From Streptomyces sp. ISL-94 (GTDB lineage: Bacteria; Actinomycetota; Actinomycetes; Streptomycetales; Streptomycetaceae): DNA of 64,000 nt. Where the stretch lies: the NCBI RefSeq assembly GCF_018614075.1, contig NZ_JAGGOZ010000080.1, forward strand, positions 1 to 64,000, read 5' to 3'. Below, in pieces: positions 1-7,716 of this stretch (its first letter is position 1; every line of letters begins with the position of its first letter). Position numbers and translations under genes: made by a program. The notes beneath the pieces are model-generated. The model saw only the letters and a program-made list of their open reading frames with translations, was not told where the DNA came from and ran no database searches.

Positions 1-1
1 G

Positions 2-91
2 GGCATCGACGGCATCTTCACGGACAACCCGGACACCGGGCTGCTCGCGGCGGAGGCCTTCCGCCCGGGTCGCCGTCCCGTCAACCGCTGA
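2..91 (+). CDS. Glycerophosphodiester phosphodiesterase, C-terminal fragment
   Basis: Only the last 29 codons are inside the window; the gene starts upstream. The visible segment contains GIDGIFTDNPD, which matches the last strand and loop of the TIM-barrel GDPD fold, where the D-G-[IV]-[FI]-T-D-x-P pattern closes the barrel. Such enzymes hydrolyse glycerophosphodiesters to glycerol-3-phosphate and an alcohol. The frame ends in TGA and is followed 15 bases later by a very strong hairpin terminator. Because only the tail is visible, location (secreted or cytosolic) and substrate cannot be judged. Confidence 0.7.
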   Translation, partial: GIDGIFTDNPDTGLLAAEAFRPGRRPVNR

Positions 92-105
92 ACGGGCCTT
101 CCCGA

Positions 106-154
106 ACGAGTGGGCCGGGCCCGGCGGGGAAACCGCCGGGCCCGGCCCACTCGT
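106..154. terminator. Strong hairpin terminator
   Basis: A perfect 22-bp inverted repeat (106-127 against 133-154) with a 5-base GGAAA loop lies directly after the stop at 91. There is no U-tract, which is usual for Streptomyces terminators. It separates the phosphodiesterase gene from the sigma-like gene at 165. Confidence 0.8.
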
Positions 155-164
155 CCCGCCCGGC

Positions 165-692
165 ATGGACCTGCTGAAGGCTGACGTCTTTGAGAAGCTC
201 CGCCCGCTGCTCTCCGCCGAGGCGGCCGCGGAGGCCCCGGGCGCCGGAGTCGAGGCGGCCGACCTGGAACAAGCCGTCTGGGTCAGGCTGCTGGAGAGCG
301 GCCCGCGCGACCCCGACCCCGACCCCACCGGCCGCGCCCGCTGGCTGCGCCGGGCGGTGCGCGCGGAGGCGCGCCGGGCCCGCCGCCGCGCCCGGCGCGA
401 GATCCCCTACGGTGTGACGCCCGCTCAGACGGGCGGCGCACCGGAAGACGTCCTCCTGCACGGGGAGGAGACCCGGGCCCTCCGATCGGCGGTCGCCCGA
501 TTGCCCGGACGCTGTCCCGAGCTGATGAAGGCACTTCTTTCGCCCAGGGACCTTACTTACCGTGAAATCGCAGGAGAGTTGGGTATCTCACAAGGAAGTT
601 TGGGGCCCGTCCGTTCCCGTTGCCTGGGATGTCTGCGCAGAATGCTGGCTGCAGAGGTTGCGGCTCCTGGCCTGTGGGGAAAGGAGCGGTAG
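165..692 (+). CDS. Small sigma-70-like (ECF-type) RNA polymerase sigma factor
   Basis: A 175-residue protein with the layout of a minimal sigma factor. Residues about 28-80 are an Arg-rich region-2-like segment (DLEQAVWVRLLE followed by WLRRAVRAEARRARRRARRE), and residues about 130-165 form a region-4 helix-turn-helix (LTYREIAGELGISQGSLGPVR SRCLGCLRRML). In known factors region 4 binds the -35 element. No anti-sigma gene is adjacent. The start follows the hairpin at 106-154 closely, so the promoter must be very close or the transcript leaderless. The acetyltransferase at 730 lies 37 bases downstream and may be co-transcribed. Related small sigma-like proteins sit at this position in other Streptomyces. 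Its regulon is unknown. Confidence 0.75.
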   Translation: MDLLKADVFEKLRPLLSAEAAAEAPGAGVEAADLEQAVWVRLLESGPRDPDPDPTGRARWLRRAVRAEARRARRRARREIPYGVTPAQTGGAPEDVLLHGEETRALRSAVARLPGRCPELMKALLSPRDLTYREIAGELGISQGSLGPVRSRCLGCLRRMLAAEVAAPGLWGKER

Positions 693-729
693 ACCAACGG
701 GCTACCAGGTGAGCGGGAGGCATGCGCAC

Positions 730-1236
730 ATGGGCATGAGCGTGACCATTTCGGCGGCGGCTACCGAGGACGCTGAGCAGATCTTCAAACTGCAGTACCT
801 GGCCTTCCAGCGCGAGGCCGAGCTGTACGGCAACTACCTCATCCAGCCGCTCACCCAGTCCCTGGACTCCCTCAAGGGAGAGCTGGCGACGGACACCGTC
901 CTGGTGGCCCGGCTCGGCGATGAGATCGTCGGCACCGTGCGCGGCAGCGTCGACGAGGACGGCACCGGAAAGATCGCCAAGCTGTGCGTGCACCCGCGCC
1001 TCCAGGGCCACGGCCTCGGCGCGCGCCTGCTGCGCGCCGTCGAGGAGGCCCTCGCGGGCGGCGGAGGCACCACCCGGTTCCGCCTGCACACCGGGCACAA
1101 GAGCGAGTCCAACCTGCGGCTCTACCGCAAGGCGGGCTACACGAAGGTCGGCGGCCGCACGGCCTCCGACGGCGTCCAGCTGGTCATCCTGGAGAAGGAC
1201 GCCAAGGACGCCGCCGATTTCGCGGTCAGCGCGTAG
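730..1236 (+). CDS. GNAT family N-acetyltransferase
   Basis: A 168-residue GNAT protein. The acetyl-CoA loop is seen as HPRLQGHGLGARLL (the R/Q-x-x-G-x-G/A pattern), followed by the NLRLYRKAGY segment typical of the last strand-helix of the fold. The open frame extends upstream to 562 but there it runs through the end of the sigma gene. The ATG at 730 is chosen because GGGAGG at 715-720 sits nine bases in front of it; a second ATG at 736 is possible. Substrate unknown. It lies directly downstream of the sigma-like gene on the same strand, so it may be part of that transcript. Confidence 0.8.
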   Translation: MGMSVTISAAATEDAEQIFKLQYLAFQREAELYGNYLIQPLTQSLDSLKGELATDTVLVARLGDEIVGTVRGSVDEDGTGKIAKLCVHPRLQGHGLGARLLRAVEEALAGGGGTTRFRLHTGHKSESNLRLYRKAGYTKVGGRTASDGVQLVILEKDAKDAADFAVSA

Positions 1237-1253
1237 CCCCCACCACGTAGCGC

Positions 1254-1670
1254 CTAGCGCTTGCGGCGGAGCCAGATCATCCCGGTGACCGGCAGGATCA
1301 CCGGGATGAACAGGTAGCCCATCCCGAACTGCCCCCACACGGTCGCGTCGGGGAAGGACTCGGGGCGTACCAGCGTCCACGTGCCCACGGCCAGTACGCC
1401 CGCCAGCTCGACGCCGCAGCAGGCCAGCGCCGCCTTGCGGGCCGTCTCCCCGCCGCGCACCAGCGAGTACGTGATGAAGGCGTAGGCCAGGGCGGCCGCG
1501 GCGGACAGCGAGTACGCCAGCGGCGCCCGGTCGAACTCGGTGGAGATCTGGAAGGCCGACCGCGAGACCGCGCCGACCACCATCACCCCGTACAGCCACA
1601 CCAGGAGCAGCCCGGGCCCGGACACCAGCCGCTTGCGCCCGGCGGGAGTGGCGGTCGTCGTGTCAGGCAC
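1254..1670 (-). CDS. Small integral membrane protein, unknown function
   Basis: A 138-residue protein with four likely membrane helices (near residues 18-38, 50-70, 78-100 and 112-134), a charged N-terminus and a C-terminal RLRRKR-type basic end. No catalytic motif is visible. Its start overlaps the end of the next upstream gene (1663-2031) by eight bases, so the two small membrane proteins are translationally coupled and probably form a pair. They are convergent with the acetyltransferase at 730-1236, leaving only 17 bases between the stop codons. Family not recognised; membrane location is an inference from hydrophobicity. Confidence 0.7.
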   Translation of the reverse strand: MPDTTTATPAGRKRLVSGPGLLLVWLYGVMVVGAVSRSAFQISTEFDRAPLAYSLSAAAALAYAFITYSLVRGGETARKAALACCGVELAGVLAVGTWTLVRPESFPDATVWGQFGMGYLFIPVILPVTGMIWLRRKR

Positions 1671-2031
1671 CGGTGGTTCCCCAGATGTCGTAGAGCCGTA
1701 CTTCGAGGACGGCCAGGACGACCGCGCCCGCGGCCACCGTCACCGAACCCCACTTGGTCCGCTCGCTCAGCGAGAGCATCCCCGCCACCGGCACCGCCGC
1801 GAAGGCGCCCAGCAGGTAGGCGACGAACAGCACCGTGCCCTGTCCCGGCTTCTCGCCGCGGCCGAGCTGGACCAGGCCGACCGCCAGCTGGGCCAGGACC
1901 AGCACGGTCACCACGGCCATGCCGATGAAGTGCCAGTCCTTGGTCGGCTGGTCGCGCCACGCGGCGTGACCGCACCAGGCGGCGAGGGCGAGTGCGGCCA
2001 CGCCGATGGCGACCGTCAGGGCGTCGAGCAT
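1663..2031 (-). CDS. Small integral membrane protein, unknown function
   Basis: A 122-residue hydrophobic protein with about four membrane helices, starting MLDALTVAIGVAALALAAW. It is first in a two-gene unit with the protein at 1254-1670, overlapping it by eight bases. The paired organisation suggests both act together in the membrane, but no domain identifies the role. The start ATG at 2031 faces the decayed HAD phosphatase at 2099, so promoters for this unit must lie in 2032-2098. Confidence 0.7.
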   Translation of the reverse strand: MLDALTVAIGVAALALAAWCGHAAWRDQPTKDWHFIGMAVVTVLVLAQLAVGLVQLGRGEKPGQGTVLFVAYLLGAFAAVPVAGMLSLSERTKWGSVTVAAGAVVLAVLEVRLYDIWGTTGA

Positions 2032-2098
2032 GCAGCGAGGGTATTACGGGCCGAAAGACCCGATGCGCGCACCCCTCGCCCCGCGCTGTGATGGAGGG

Positions 2099-2448
2099 CA
2101 CGGTGTCGTCCTGCTGCCCGGCACCAAGGACCTGCTGTCCGTGCTGCCCGCCGGCCGCTGGGCGGTGGTCACTTCCGCCACCCTCCCGCTCGCCCAGGAC
2201 CGGCTGCGCGAGGTCGGCATCGACGTCCCCGAGATGGTCGCCGCCGAGGACATCAGCCGGGGCAAGCCGGACCCGGAGCCCTTCCTGCTCGCCGCACGGC
2301 GGCTGGGCGCGCGGCCGGGATGCGCACCGTGGCCTTGACCACAACGCACACCGCCGCCGAACTCGACGCGGACGCGGTCGTACGGGACCTCTCGGCCGTC
2401 TCGGTGCAGGTCAGCCAGGACGGTCTGACCATCGGGACGGACGGCTGA
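2099..2448 (+). pseudogene. Decayed HAD-family sugar phosphatase
   Basis: Two adjacent frames encode consecutive parts of a HAD phosphatase. Frame one (2099-2320) carries LLPGTKDLLSVLPAGRWAVV TSA, with motif II (the T-S of VVTSA), and RGKPDPEPFLLAARRLG, with the motif III lysine. The other frame (2320-2448) resumes with MRTVALTTTHTAAELDADAVV. The segment that should join them, carrying motif IV (VVEDAPAG-like, roughly 17-18 codons), is missing, and the junction shifts frame. The N-terminal half with the nucleophile motif DxDGT is also absent. No start codon with a ribosome binding site precedes it. It is therefore a relic with at least two lesions. A sequencing error could explain the frameshift but not the missing block or N-terminus. 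Confidence 0.75.
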
Positions 2449-2461
2449 CACCGACCGGCGT

Positions 2462-2500
2462 TGTCCGGTATGCGGCCGGTTTCCGTCCGCTATCCGGACA
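2462..2500. promoter_or_regulatory. Imperfect inverted repeat upstream of met leader (operator-like)
   Basis: TGTCCGGTATGCGG (2462-2475) and CCGCTATCCGGACA (2487-2500) are inverted copies matching at all but the central three positions. They lie about 40-80 bases upstream of the leader peptide start at 2542, just upstream of the putative promoter. The position fits a regulator binding site, but no regulator gene is nearby and the protein is unknown. Confidence 0.4.
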
Positions 2501-2503
2501 TCA

Positions 2504-2534
2504 TTGATCGGTGAAGGGATACGTCTGCTTTACT
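2504..2534 (+). promoter_or_regulatory. Putative promoter of met leader and metNIQ
   Basis: TTGATC (2504-2509) and TTTACT (2529-2534) can serve as -35 and -10 boxes with a 19-base spacer. The -10 box ends seven bases before the ATG at 2542, so transcription would start at or next to that ATG and give a leaderless small ORF. Both boxes deviate from consensus and the spacer is long. Confidence 0.4.
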
Positions 2535-2541
2535 GGGGCCC

Positions 2542-2628
2542 ATGACCACGACGAGCAGCCGCACCCTTGCGACCGAGGCGACGATGACGCCCGGTGCTCG
2601 TTGTATGTGTCGAATGTGCGCCTTCTGA
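2542..2628 (+). CDS. Cys/Met-rich leader peptide upstream of metNIQ
   Basis: A 28-codon ORF with the C-terminus R-C-M-C-R-M-C-A-F then stop, so five of the last eight sense codons are Cys or Met. It has no good Shine-Dalgarno sequence and the ATG lies seven bases after a -10-like box, suggesting leaderless translation. A second in-frame ATG lies at 2584. About 210 bases without another gene separate it from metN; a 7-bp perfect stem (2645-2651 with 2660-2666) starts 16 bases after its stop. Known precedent: short Cys-rich leaderless ORFs act as cysteine-responsive attenuators in mycobacteria. By analogy, ribosome stalling here would sense Cys or Met supply and control the methionine importer; that role is inferred. 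Confidence 0.55.
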   Translation: MTTTSSRTLATEATMTPGARCMCRMCAF

Positions 2629-2840
2629 GGGCCCCTTCACTGCAGTCTCGCGCCCCGAAGCGAGACCGGCCGAGCCGCTCTGGCACCCGCTGCTGAACAG
2701 CACGGACCGCTGGACCGCTCCTGCCCCGCGCACGCGTCACCGCCGCCGTTTTACGACGGTTCGGCCCGTATCGCGTCCCCAGATGTTTGCCCCGTGCCCG
2801 GCACCCGCTGCGCCGAGCACTCGACAGCGACGGAAATCCT

Positions 2841-3923
2841 GTGATCACCACATCGGGCCTCACGAAGGTCTACCAGTCCCGTGGCCGCGAGGTCACCGCC
2901 CTGGACGGCGTGGACCTCCACGTCCGCGAGGGCGAGGTCTACGGAGTCATCGGCCAGAGCGGCGCCGGCAAGTCCTCCCTGATCCGCTGTGTGAACCTGC
3001 TGGAGCGCCCCACCACCGGCACCGTGACCGTCGACGGAGTCGACCTCACCGCGCTCGCCGGCCGCGGCCGCCGCGCCGGCAAGGAGCTCCGCGAGGCCCG
3101 CAGCCGCATCGGCATGGTCTTCCAGCACTTCAACCTGCTGTCCTCGCGCACCGTCCAGGGCAACATCGAGCTGCCCCTGGAGATCCTCGGTATCTCCGGG
3201 CGCGAGCGCTCCCGCAAGGCCCTGGAACTCCTCGACCTGGTCGGCCTCGCCGACAAGGCCCAGGCCTACCCCACCCAGCTCTCCGGCGGACAGAAGCAGC
3301 GCGTCGGCATCGCCCGCGCCCTGGCCGGCGACCCCAAGGTGCTCCTGTCCGACGAGGCCACCAGCGCCCTGGACCCCGAGACCACCCGCTCCATCCTCCA
3401 GCTGCTGCGCGACCTCAACCAGCAGCTCGGCCTCACCGTGCTGCTCATCACGCACGAGATGGAGGTGGTCAAGTCCGTCTGCGACTCGGCCGCCCTGATG
3501 AAGCGGGGCCGGATCATCGAGTCCGGCACCGTCGCCGAACTGCTCGCCACGCCCGGCTCGGAGCTCGCCGGCGCACTCTTCCCCGTCACCGGCGCCGCCA
3601 CCGGCCCCGACCGCACGGTCGTCGACGTCACCTTCCACGGCGAAGCGGCCGCGCAGCCGGTCATCTCGCAGCTCTCGCGCACGTACAACATCGACATCTC
3701 GATCCTCGGCGCCGCGATGGACACCGTCGCCGGCCGCCAGATCGGCCGCATGCGCATCGAACTGCCCGGCCGCTACGAGGACAACGTCGTGCCCGTGGGC
3801 TTCCTGCGCGAGCAGGGCCTCCAGGTGGACGTCGTGGCCGAGGCCGACGAGATCGACGAGACCGACGAGACCGACGAGATCGACAACGAACTGGCCGCCC
3901 TGGTCGAGGATGGTGCGAAGTGA
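2841..3923 (+). CDS. metN: Methionine ABC transporter ATP-binding protein
   Basis: A 360-residue ATPase of the D/L-methionine importer. Walker A is GQSGAGKSS, the signature is LSGGQKQR, Walker B is VLLSDEATSALDP and the switch His is in LLITHEMEV. A C-terminal NIL/ACT-like domain (about residues 250-335), which in E. coli MetN binds methionine and causes trans-inhibition, is followed by an acidic tail of repeated D-E-T/I-D units. The GTG at 2841 is chosen because the family begins with ITTSGLTKVY; the frame stays open back to 2787 without support. Its TGA overlaps the metI GTG by four bases. Confidence 0.92.
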   Translation: MITTSGLTKVYQSRGREVTALDGVDLHVREGEVYGVIGQSGAGKSSLIRCVNLLERPTTGTVTVDGVDLTALAGRGRRAGKELREARSRIGMVFQHFNLLSSRTVQGNIELPLEILGISGRERSRKALELLDLVGLADKAQAYPTQLSGGQKQRVGIARALAGDPKVLLSDEATSALDPETTRSILQLLRDLNQQLGLTVLLITHEMEVVKSVCDSAALMKRGRIIESGTVAELLATPGSELAGALFPVTGAATGPDRTVVDVTFHGEAAAQPVISQLSRTYNIDISILGAAMDTVAGRQIGRMRIELPGRYEDNVVPVGFLREQGLQVDVVAEADEIDETDETDEIDNELAALVEDGAK

Positions 3924-4588
3924 CCTGGTCCGAGATGCAGCCCCTGCTCACCCAGGGGACCTACGACACCCTCTACATGGTGCTGTGGTCCACCCTGGTG
4001 ACCGTCCTCGGCGGACTGCCCATCGGCATCCTGCTGGTCCTCACCGACAAGGGCGGCCTCCTGCAGAACCGGCCGCTCAACAAGGTCCTCGGCGTGATCG
4101 TGAACATCGGCCGCTCGCTGCCGTTCATCATCCTGCTGATCTTCCTGATCCCGGTCACCACGGCGGTCGTCGGCACCTTCATCGGCCCCACCGCCATGAT
4201 CGTCCCGCTCGCCATCGGCGCCGTCCCCTTCTTCGCCCGGCTCGTCGAGACCGCCGTCCGCGAGGTCGACCACGGCCTGATCGAGGCCGTCGAGTCCATG
4301 GGCGGCGGCATCCCCACCCTCGTCGGCAAGGTGCTCCTCCCGCAGGCCCTGCCCTCCCTGGTCGCCGGCGTCACCACCACCGTCATCACCCTGGTCGGCT
4401 ACTCCGCCATGGCCGGCGCCGTCGGCGGCGAGGGGCTCGGCTCGAAGGCCATCACCTACGGCTTCCAGCGTTTCGAGACCGGCTTCATGGTCGCCACCGT
4501 CGTCGTCCTGATCGCCATCGTCACGGTGATCCAGCTGATCGGCGACGGCGTGGTTCGCCTCCTGGCCCGCCGCGGCCGGACAGCCTGA
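3920..4588 (+). CDS. metI: Methionine ABC transporter permease
   Basis: A 222-residue permease with about five membrane helices and the binding-protein-dependent permease loop EAVESMGGG, which contacts MetN. Starts at GTG 3920 inside the end of metN (overlap GTGA), so it is translationally coupled. Imports methionine together with MetN and the lipoprotein MetQ. Length is normal for the family. The long open frame reading into this gene from 2594 is a chance extension. Confidence 0.92.
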   Translation: MTWSEMQPLLTQGTYDTLYMVLWSTLVTVLGGLPIGILLVLTDKGGLLQNRPLNKVLGVIVNIGRSLPFIILLIFLIPVTTAVVGTFIGPTAMIVPLAIGAVPFFARLVETAVREVDHGLIEAVESMGGGIPTLVGKVLLPQALPSLVAGVTTTVITLVGYSAMAGAVGGEGLGSKAITYGFQRFETGFMVATVVVLIAIVTVIQLIGDGVVRLLARRGRTA

Positions 4589-4675
4589 ACCGGGCTGACA
4601 GGACTTCTCCTCCCAGAAAGCCCGCACTTGTCGTGCTTGGGCCACCACCCCGAAAAAGCAAGAAAGGCACTCTTC

Positions 4676-5539
4676 GTGCGCAAGAACATCAAGCTCACCG
4701 CCCTCGCCGCCACGGCCACCGCGCTCGCCCTCGGCCTCACCGCCTGCGGCAGCTCCTCGGACCCGTCCTCCACCAAGGCCGACGGCGGGAAGACCGACGA
4801 GAGCAAGCCGCTCGTCATCGCGGCCTCCCCGAGCCCCCACGCCGACATCCTGAACTTCGTCAAGGACAAGCTCGCGGCGAAGGAAGGCCTCAAGCTGGAG
4901 GTCAAGGAGTTCACGGACTACGTCCTGCCGAACACCGCCACCGAGCAGGGCCAGGTCGACGGGAACTACTTCCAGCACAAGCCGTACCTCGACGACTTCA
5001 ACAAGAAGAACAACACGCACATCGTGCCCGTCGTGAACGTGCATCTGGAGCCCCTCGGCCTCTACTCCAAGAAGGTCAAGGCCCTCGCCGACATCAAGGC
5101 CGGCCAGACCATCGCCGTCCCCAACGACACCACCAACGAGGGCCGCGCCCTCCAGCTGCTCGCCGCGAACAACCTCATCACCCTCAAGGAGGGTGTAGGC
5201 ACCGCCGCCAAGCTGTCCGACATCACCGACAAGAAGGGCCTGGAGTTCAAGGAGCTGGAGGCCGCCACGGTCCCGCGCGCCCTGAACGACGTGGACGCCG
5301 CCGTCATCAACGGCAACTACGCCCTCGAGGCCAAGCTCTCGCCCGCCAAGGACGCGCTGATCCTGGAGAAGGCCGAGGGCAACCCGTACGCCAACTTCCT
5401 CGCGGTCAAGGACGGCAACCAGAACGACCCGCGGATCCAGAAGCTCGCCAAGCTCCTGAACTCCGACGACGTCAAGAAGTTCATCGAGGAGAAGTACCAG
5501 GGCTCGGTCGTCCCGGCCTTCGGCACCCCGGCCTCCTGA
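4676..5539 (+). CDS. metQ: Methionine-binding lipoprotein
   Basis: A 287-residue NlpA/MetQ substrate-binding protein. The N-terminus has basic residues (RKNIK), a hydrophobic core and the lipobox LTAC with the lipidated Cys at residue 24, so it is anchored outside the membrane. The mature part follows the family pattern (VIAASPSPHADIL, VKEFTDYVLPN, NYFQHKPYLDDF, IAVPNDTTNEGRAL). GTG 4676 is preferred because GAAAGG at 4662-4667 is eight bases upstream; the frame is open to 4628 without a ribosome site. It is third in the metNIQ unit, 87 bases after metI, and is followed by a hairpin at 5572. Confidence 0.92.
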   Translation: MRKNIKLTALAATATALALGLTACGSSSDPSSTKADGGKTDESKPLVIAASPSPHADILNFVKDKLAAKEGLKLEVKEFTDYVLPNTATEQGQVDGNYFQHKPYLDDFNKKNNTHIVPVVNVHLEPLGLYSKKVKALADIKAGQTIAVPNDTTNEGRALQLLAANNLITLKEGVGTAAKLSDITDKKGLEFKELEAATVPRALNDVDAAVINGNYALEAKLSPAKDALILEKAEGNPYANFLAVKDGNQNDPRIQKLAKLLNSDDVKKFIEEKYQGSVVPAFGTPAS

Positions 5540-5571
5540 CCCACCCGGCCGCACCGTCCGGCCAGACCCTG

Positions 5572-5605
5572 CGGCCCCGTACGCCCCTGTCGGTGTACGG
5601 GGCCG
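5572..5605. terminator. Hairpin terminator after metQ
   Basis: An 11-bp perfect stem (5572-5582 with 5595-5605) around a 12-base loop lies 33 bases after the metQ stop. No U-tract. Confidence 0.6.
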
Positions 5606-5730
5606 AGGTCTGCCCGCATCCGGGCAACCCGGCCCTGCACATCCCCCGGTCGATGCTGCATGCTGTGGCCTACGACCCGCACAAACGGTCCAAACGGTCC
5701 CGCACCACGGTCTCAGGCATGGAGCTGCGC

Positions 5731-6411
5731 ATGACTACCACCTTCCCGGACGTCACCATCAGCACGGACCGGCTGGTGCTGCGCCCCTTCGAGGAAGAGG
5801 ACGTCACCGCGCTCACCGAGATGATGAACGACGAGCTCGTCACCGCCTGGACCTCCGTACCGCACCCCTACACCCACGCCGATGCCGGCGCCTGGGCCAC
5901 CAGGGACTCCCACGCCGAACGCACCGGCGGCCGCGGCATCGTCTTCGCCGTCACCGAATTCCTCACCCACCGCCTCGTCGGCATCGTCCACCTCCAGAAC
6001 ACCAGCTGGCGCACCCGCTCCACCGAGGTCGGCTACGTCACCGCCCCCTGGGCCCGCGGCGAGGGCTACGCCAGCGAGTCCGTGCTCGCCGTAGCCCAAT
6101 GGCTCTTCCGGGACCAGGACTTCGAACGCCTCGAACTGCGCACCGCCGCCGACAACACCGCCTCCCAGCAGGTGGCCCAGAAGATCGGCTGCATCAGCGA
6201 GGGTGTCCTGCGCAACGCGGGGATAGTGCGCACGCAAACGGCCGACGGGACCTGGAGCCACACCCGCACCGACCTCATCGTCTGGAGCCTCCTCCCCGAG
6301 GACCTCGACGACGCGGACACCTACGGGGACTACGACGGCTACGACGCCTACACCGGCTACGAGCAGCGGGCCGACGCGAACGGCCACCCCGTCGGCGCCG
6401 ACGGGAAATGA
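5731..6411 (+). CDS. RimJ/RimL-type GNAT acetyltransferase
   Basis: A 226-residue GNAT protein of the RimJ/RimL subgroup: TDRLVLRPFEEEDV at the N-terminus, GYVTAPWARGEGYASES as the acetyl-CoA loop and N-x-A-S-Q-Q-V-A-Q-K-I-G near the end of the domain. Residues after about 190 form a Tyr/Asp-rich tail (YGDYDGYDAYTGYE) that is not part of the fold. ATG 5731 is chosen; GGAG at 5721-5724 is six bases upstream, and an earlier in-frame ATG is at 5719. Substrate unknown; relatives modify N-terminal residues of proteins or small molecules. Monocistronic, with cobL-like 6491 following after 79 bases. Confidence 0.8.
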   Translation: MTTTFPDVTISTDRLVLRPFEEEDVTALTEMMNDELVTAWTSVPHPYTHADAGAWATRDSHAERTGGRGIVFAVTEFLTHRLVGIVHLQNTSWRTRSTEVGYVTAPWARGEGYASESVLAVAQWLFRDQDFERLELRTAADNTASQQVAQKIGCISEGVLRNAGIVRTQTADGTWSHTRTDLIVWSLLPEDLDDADTYGDYDGYDAYTGYEQRADANGHPVGADGK

Positions 6412-6490
6412 CCCGATGACCAGGTAGTCTCACCGTGCCGGACCCTCCCGACGAAACTTCGCCTGCCCCCACCCCAGGAGACTGACGACG

Positions 6491-7702
6491 ATGGCCGACC
6501 GGGTTACGGTGATCGGCTGGGACGGCTCGCCCCTGACCGCGGCCGCCCGGTCCGCGCTCTCCGCCGCCACCCTCGTGGCCGGTGCCGCCCACCACCTCGC
6601 ACTCCCCGAGGTCCCGCCCACCGCCGAACGCATCCGCCTCGGCAGCCTGGGCCTCGCCGCGCGCCGCATCGCCAGCCACCGCGGCACCGCCGTCGTCTTC
6701 GCCGACGGGGACCCCGGCTTCTTCGGTGTCGTACGCACCCTGCGCGCGCCGGAGCACGGCCTGGAGGTCGAGGTCGTCCCGGCCGTCTCCTCCGTCGCCG
6801 CCGCCTTCGCCCGCGCCGGCATGCCCTGGGACGACGCCCAGGTCGTCGTCGCCCACCCGCGCACCCTGCGCCGCGCCGTCAACGTCTGCCGCGCCCACGC
6901 CAAGGTCGCCGTCCTCACCTCGCCCGGCGCCGGCCCCGCGGAACTCGCCCTGCTGCTCGAAGGAGTCCACCGCACCTTCGTCGTCTGCGAGGAACTCGGC
7001 ACCGACAAGGAGCAGGTGAGCGTCCTCACCTCCGACAAGGCCGCCGACCACACCTGGCGCGCCCCCAACGTCGTCATCGTCATCGGCGGCGGCGGACAGG
7101 TCTCCGCCGCCGAGCCGGGCTGGCTGCTCGGCCAGAGCGCCGCCCAGTCCCCGGGACCCTCCGGCCGCGGCTGGGCCAGGCCCCAGGCCGACGCGGGGGA
7201 GGGCGAGTCCGCGCAGCTGCGCGCCGCACAGCTCGCCCGGCTCGGCCCCCGCACCGGGGACCTCGTCTGGGACATCGGCGCCGGCTCCGGCGGAGTCGCC
7301 GTGGACGCCGCCGCACTGGGCGCCGCCGTCATCGCCGTCGACAGCGACCCGCGCGCCTGCGAACGCGTAACTGCCGCCGCCCGCAAGCGAGGCGTACAGC
7401 TCCAGGTCGTCGCCGGACGCGCACCGCACGTACTGGAGGACCTGCCCGAGCCCGACGTCGTCCGCGTCGGCGGCGGGGGAGCGGCCGTCGTCGCGGCCGT
7501 CGCCGACCGCCGTCCCGAACGGATCGTCAGCCACGCCTCCACGCGCGACGAGGCGGAGGCCATCGGCCGCACACTCACCGAACACGGGTACGCCGTCGAG
7601 TGCGCACTGCTCCAGTCCGTGGGCCTGGACACCCGTACCTGGACCGAACAGGACCGTTCCGTCGTCTTCCTGCTGTCCGCCGAACGCCCTGTGACCCGCT
7701 GA
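6491..7702 (+). CDS. cobL: Precorrin-6Y C5,15-methyltransferase (decarboxylating), CbiE-CbiT fusion
   Basis: A 403-residue bifunctional enzyme of cobalamin corrin-ring synthesis. Residues 1 to about 200 are a CbiE-type tetrapyrrole methylase (start VTVIGWDGSPLT, FADGDPGFFGV as the GDP loop). Residues about 235-403 are a CbiT-type SAM methyltransferase with GDLVWDIGAGSGGVAVDAA as motif I. Together they methylate C5 and C15 and decarboxylate the C12 acetate. The Arg/Gly-rich join is near residue 220. The next gene (BluB-CobT) acts later in the same pathway, but a leader of about 275 bases with its own putative promoter separates them, so co-transcription is not certain. Confidence 0.9.
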   Translation: MADRVTVIGWDGSPLTAAARSALSAATLVAGAAHHLALPEVPPTAERIRLGSLGLAARRIASHRGTAVVFADGDPGFFGVVRTLRAPEHGLEVEVVPAVSSVAAAFARAGMPWDDAQVVVAHPRTLRRAVNVCRAHAKVAVLTSPGAGPAELALLLEGVHRTFVVCEELGTDKEQVSVLTSDKAADHTWRAPNVVIVIGGGGQVSAAEPGWLLGQSAAQSPGPSGRGWARPQADAGEGESAQLRAAQLARLGPRTGDLVWDIGAGSGGVAVDAAALGAAVIAVDSDPRACERVTAAARKRGVQLQVVAGRAPHVLEDLPEPDVVRVGGGGAAVVAAVADRRPERIVSHASTRDEAEAIGRTLTEHGYAVECALLQSVGLDTRTWTEQDRSVVFLLSAERPVTR

Positions 7703-7716
7703 GCCGAGGGCCGGGG

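Noticed and set aside
3910..6411. An 833-codon plus-strand frame joining metI to the acetyltransferase
   Set aside because: Only its last 226 codons (from 5731) resemble a protein; the first part reads metI and metQ out of frame.
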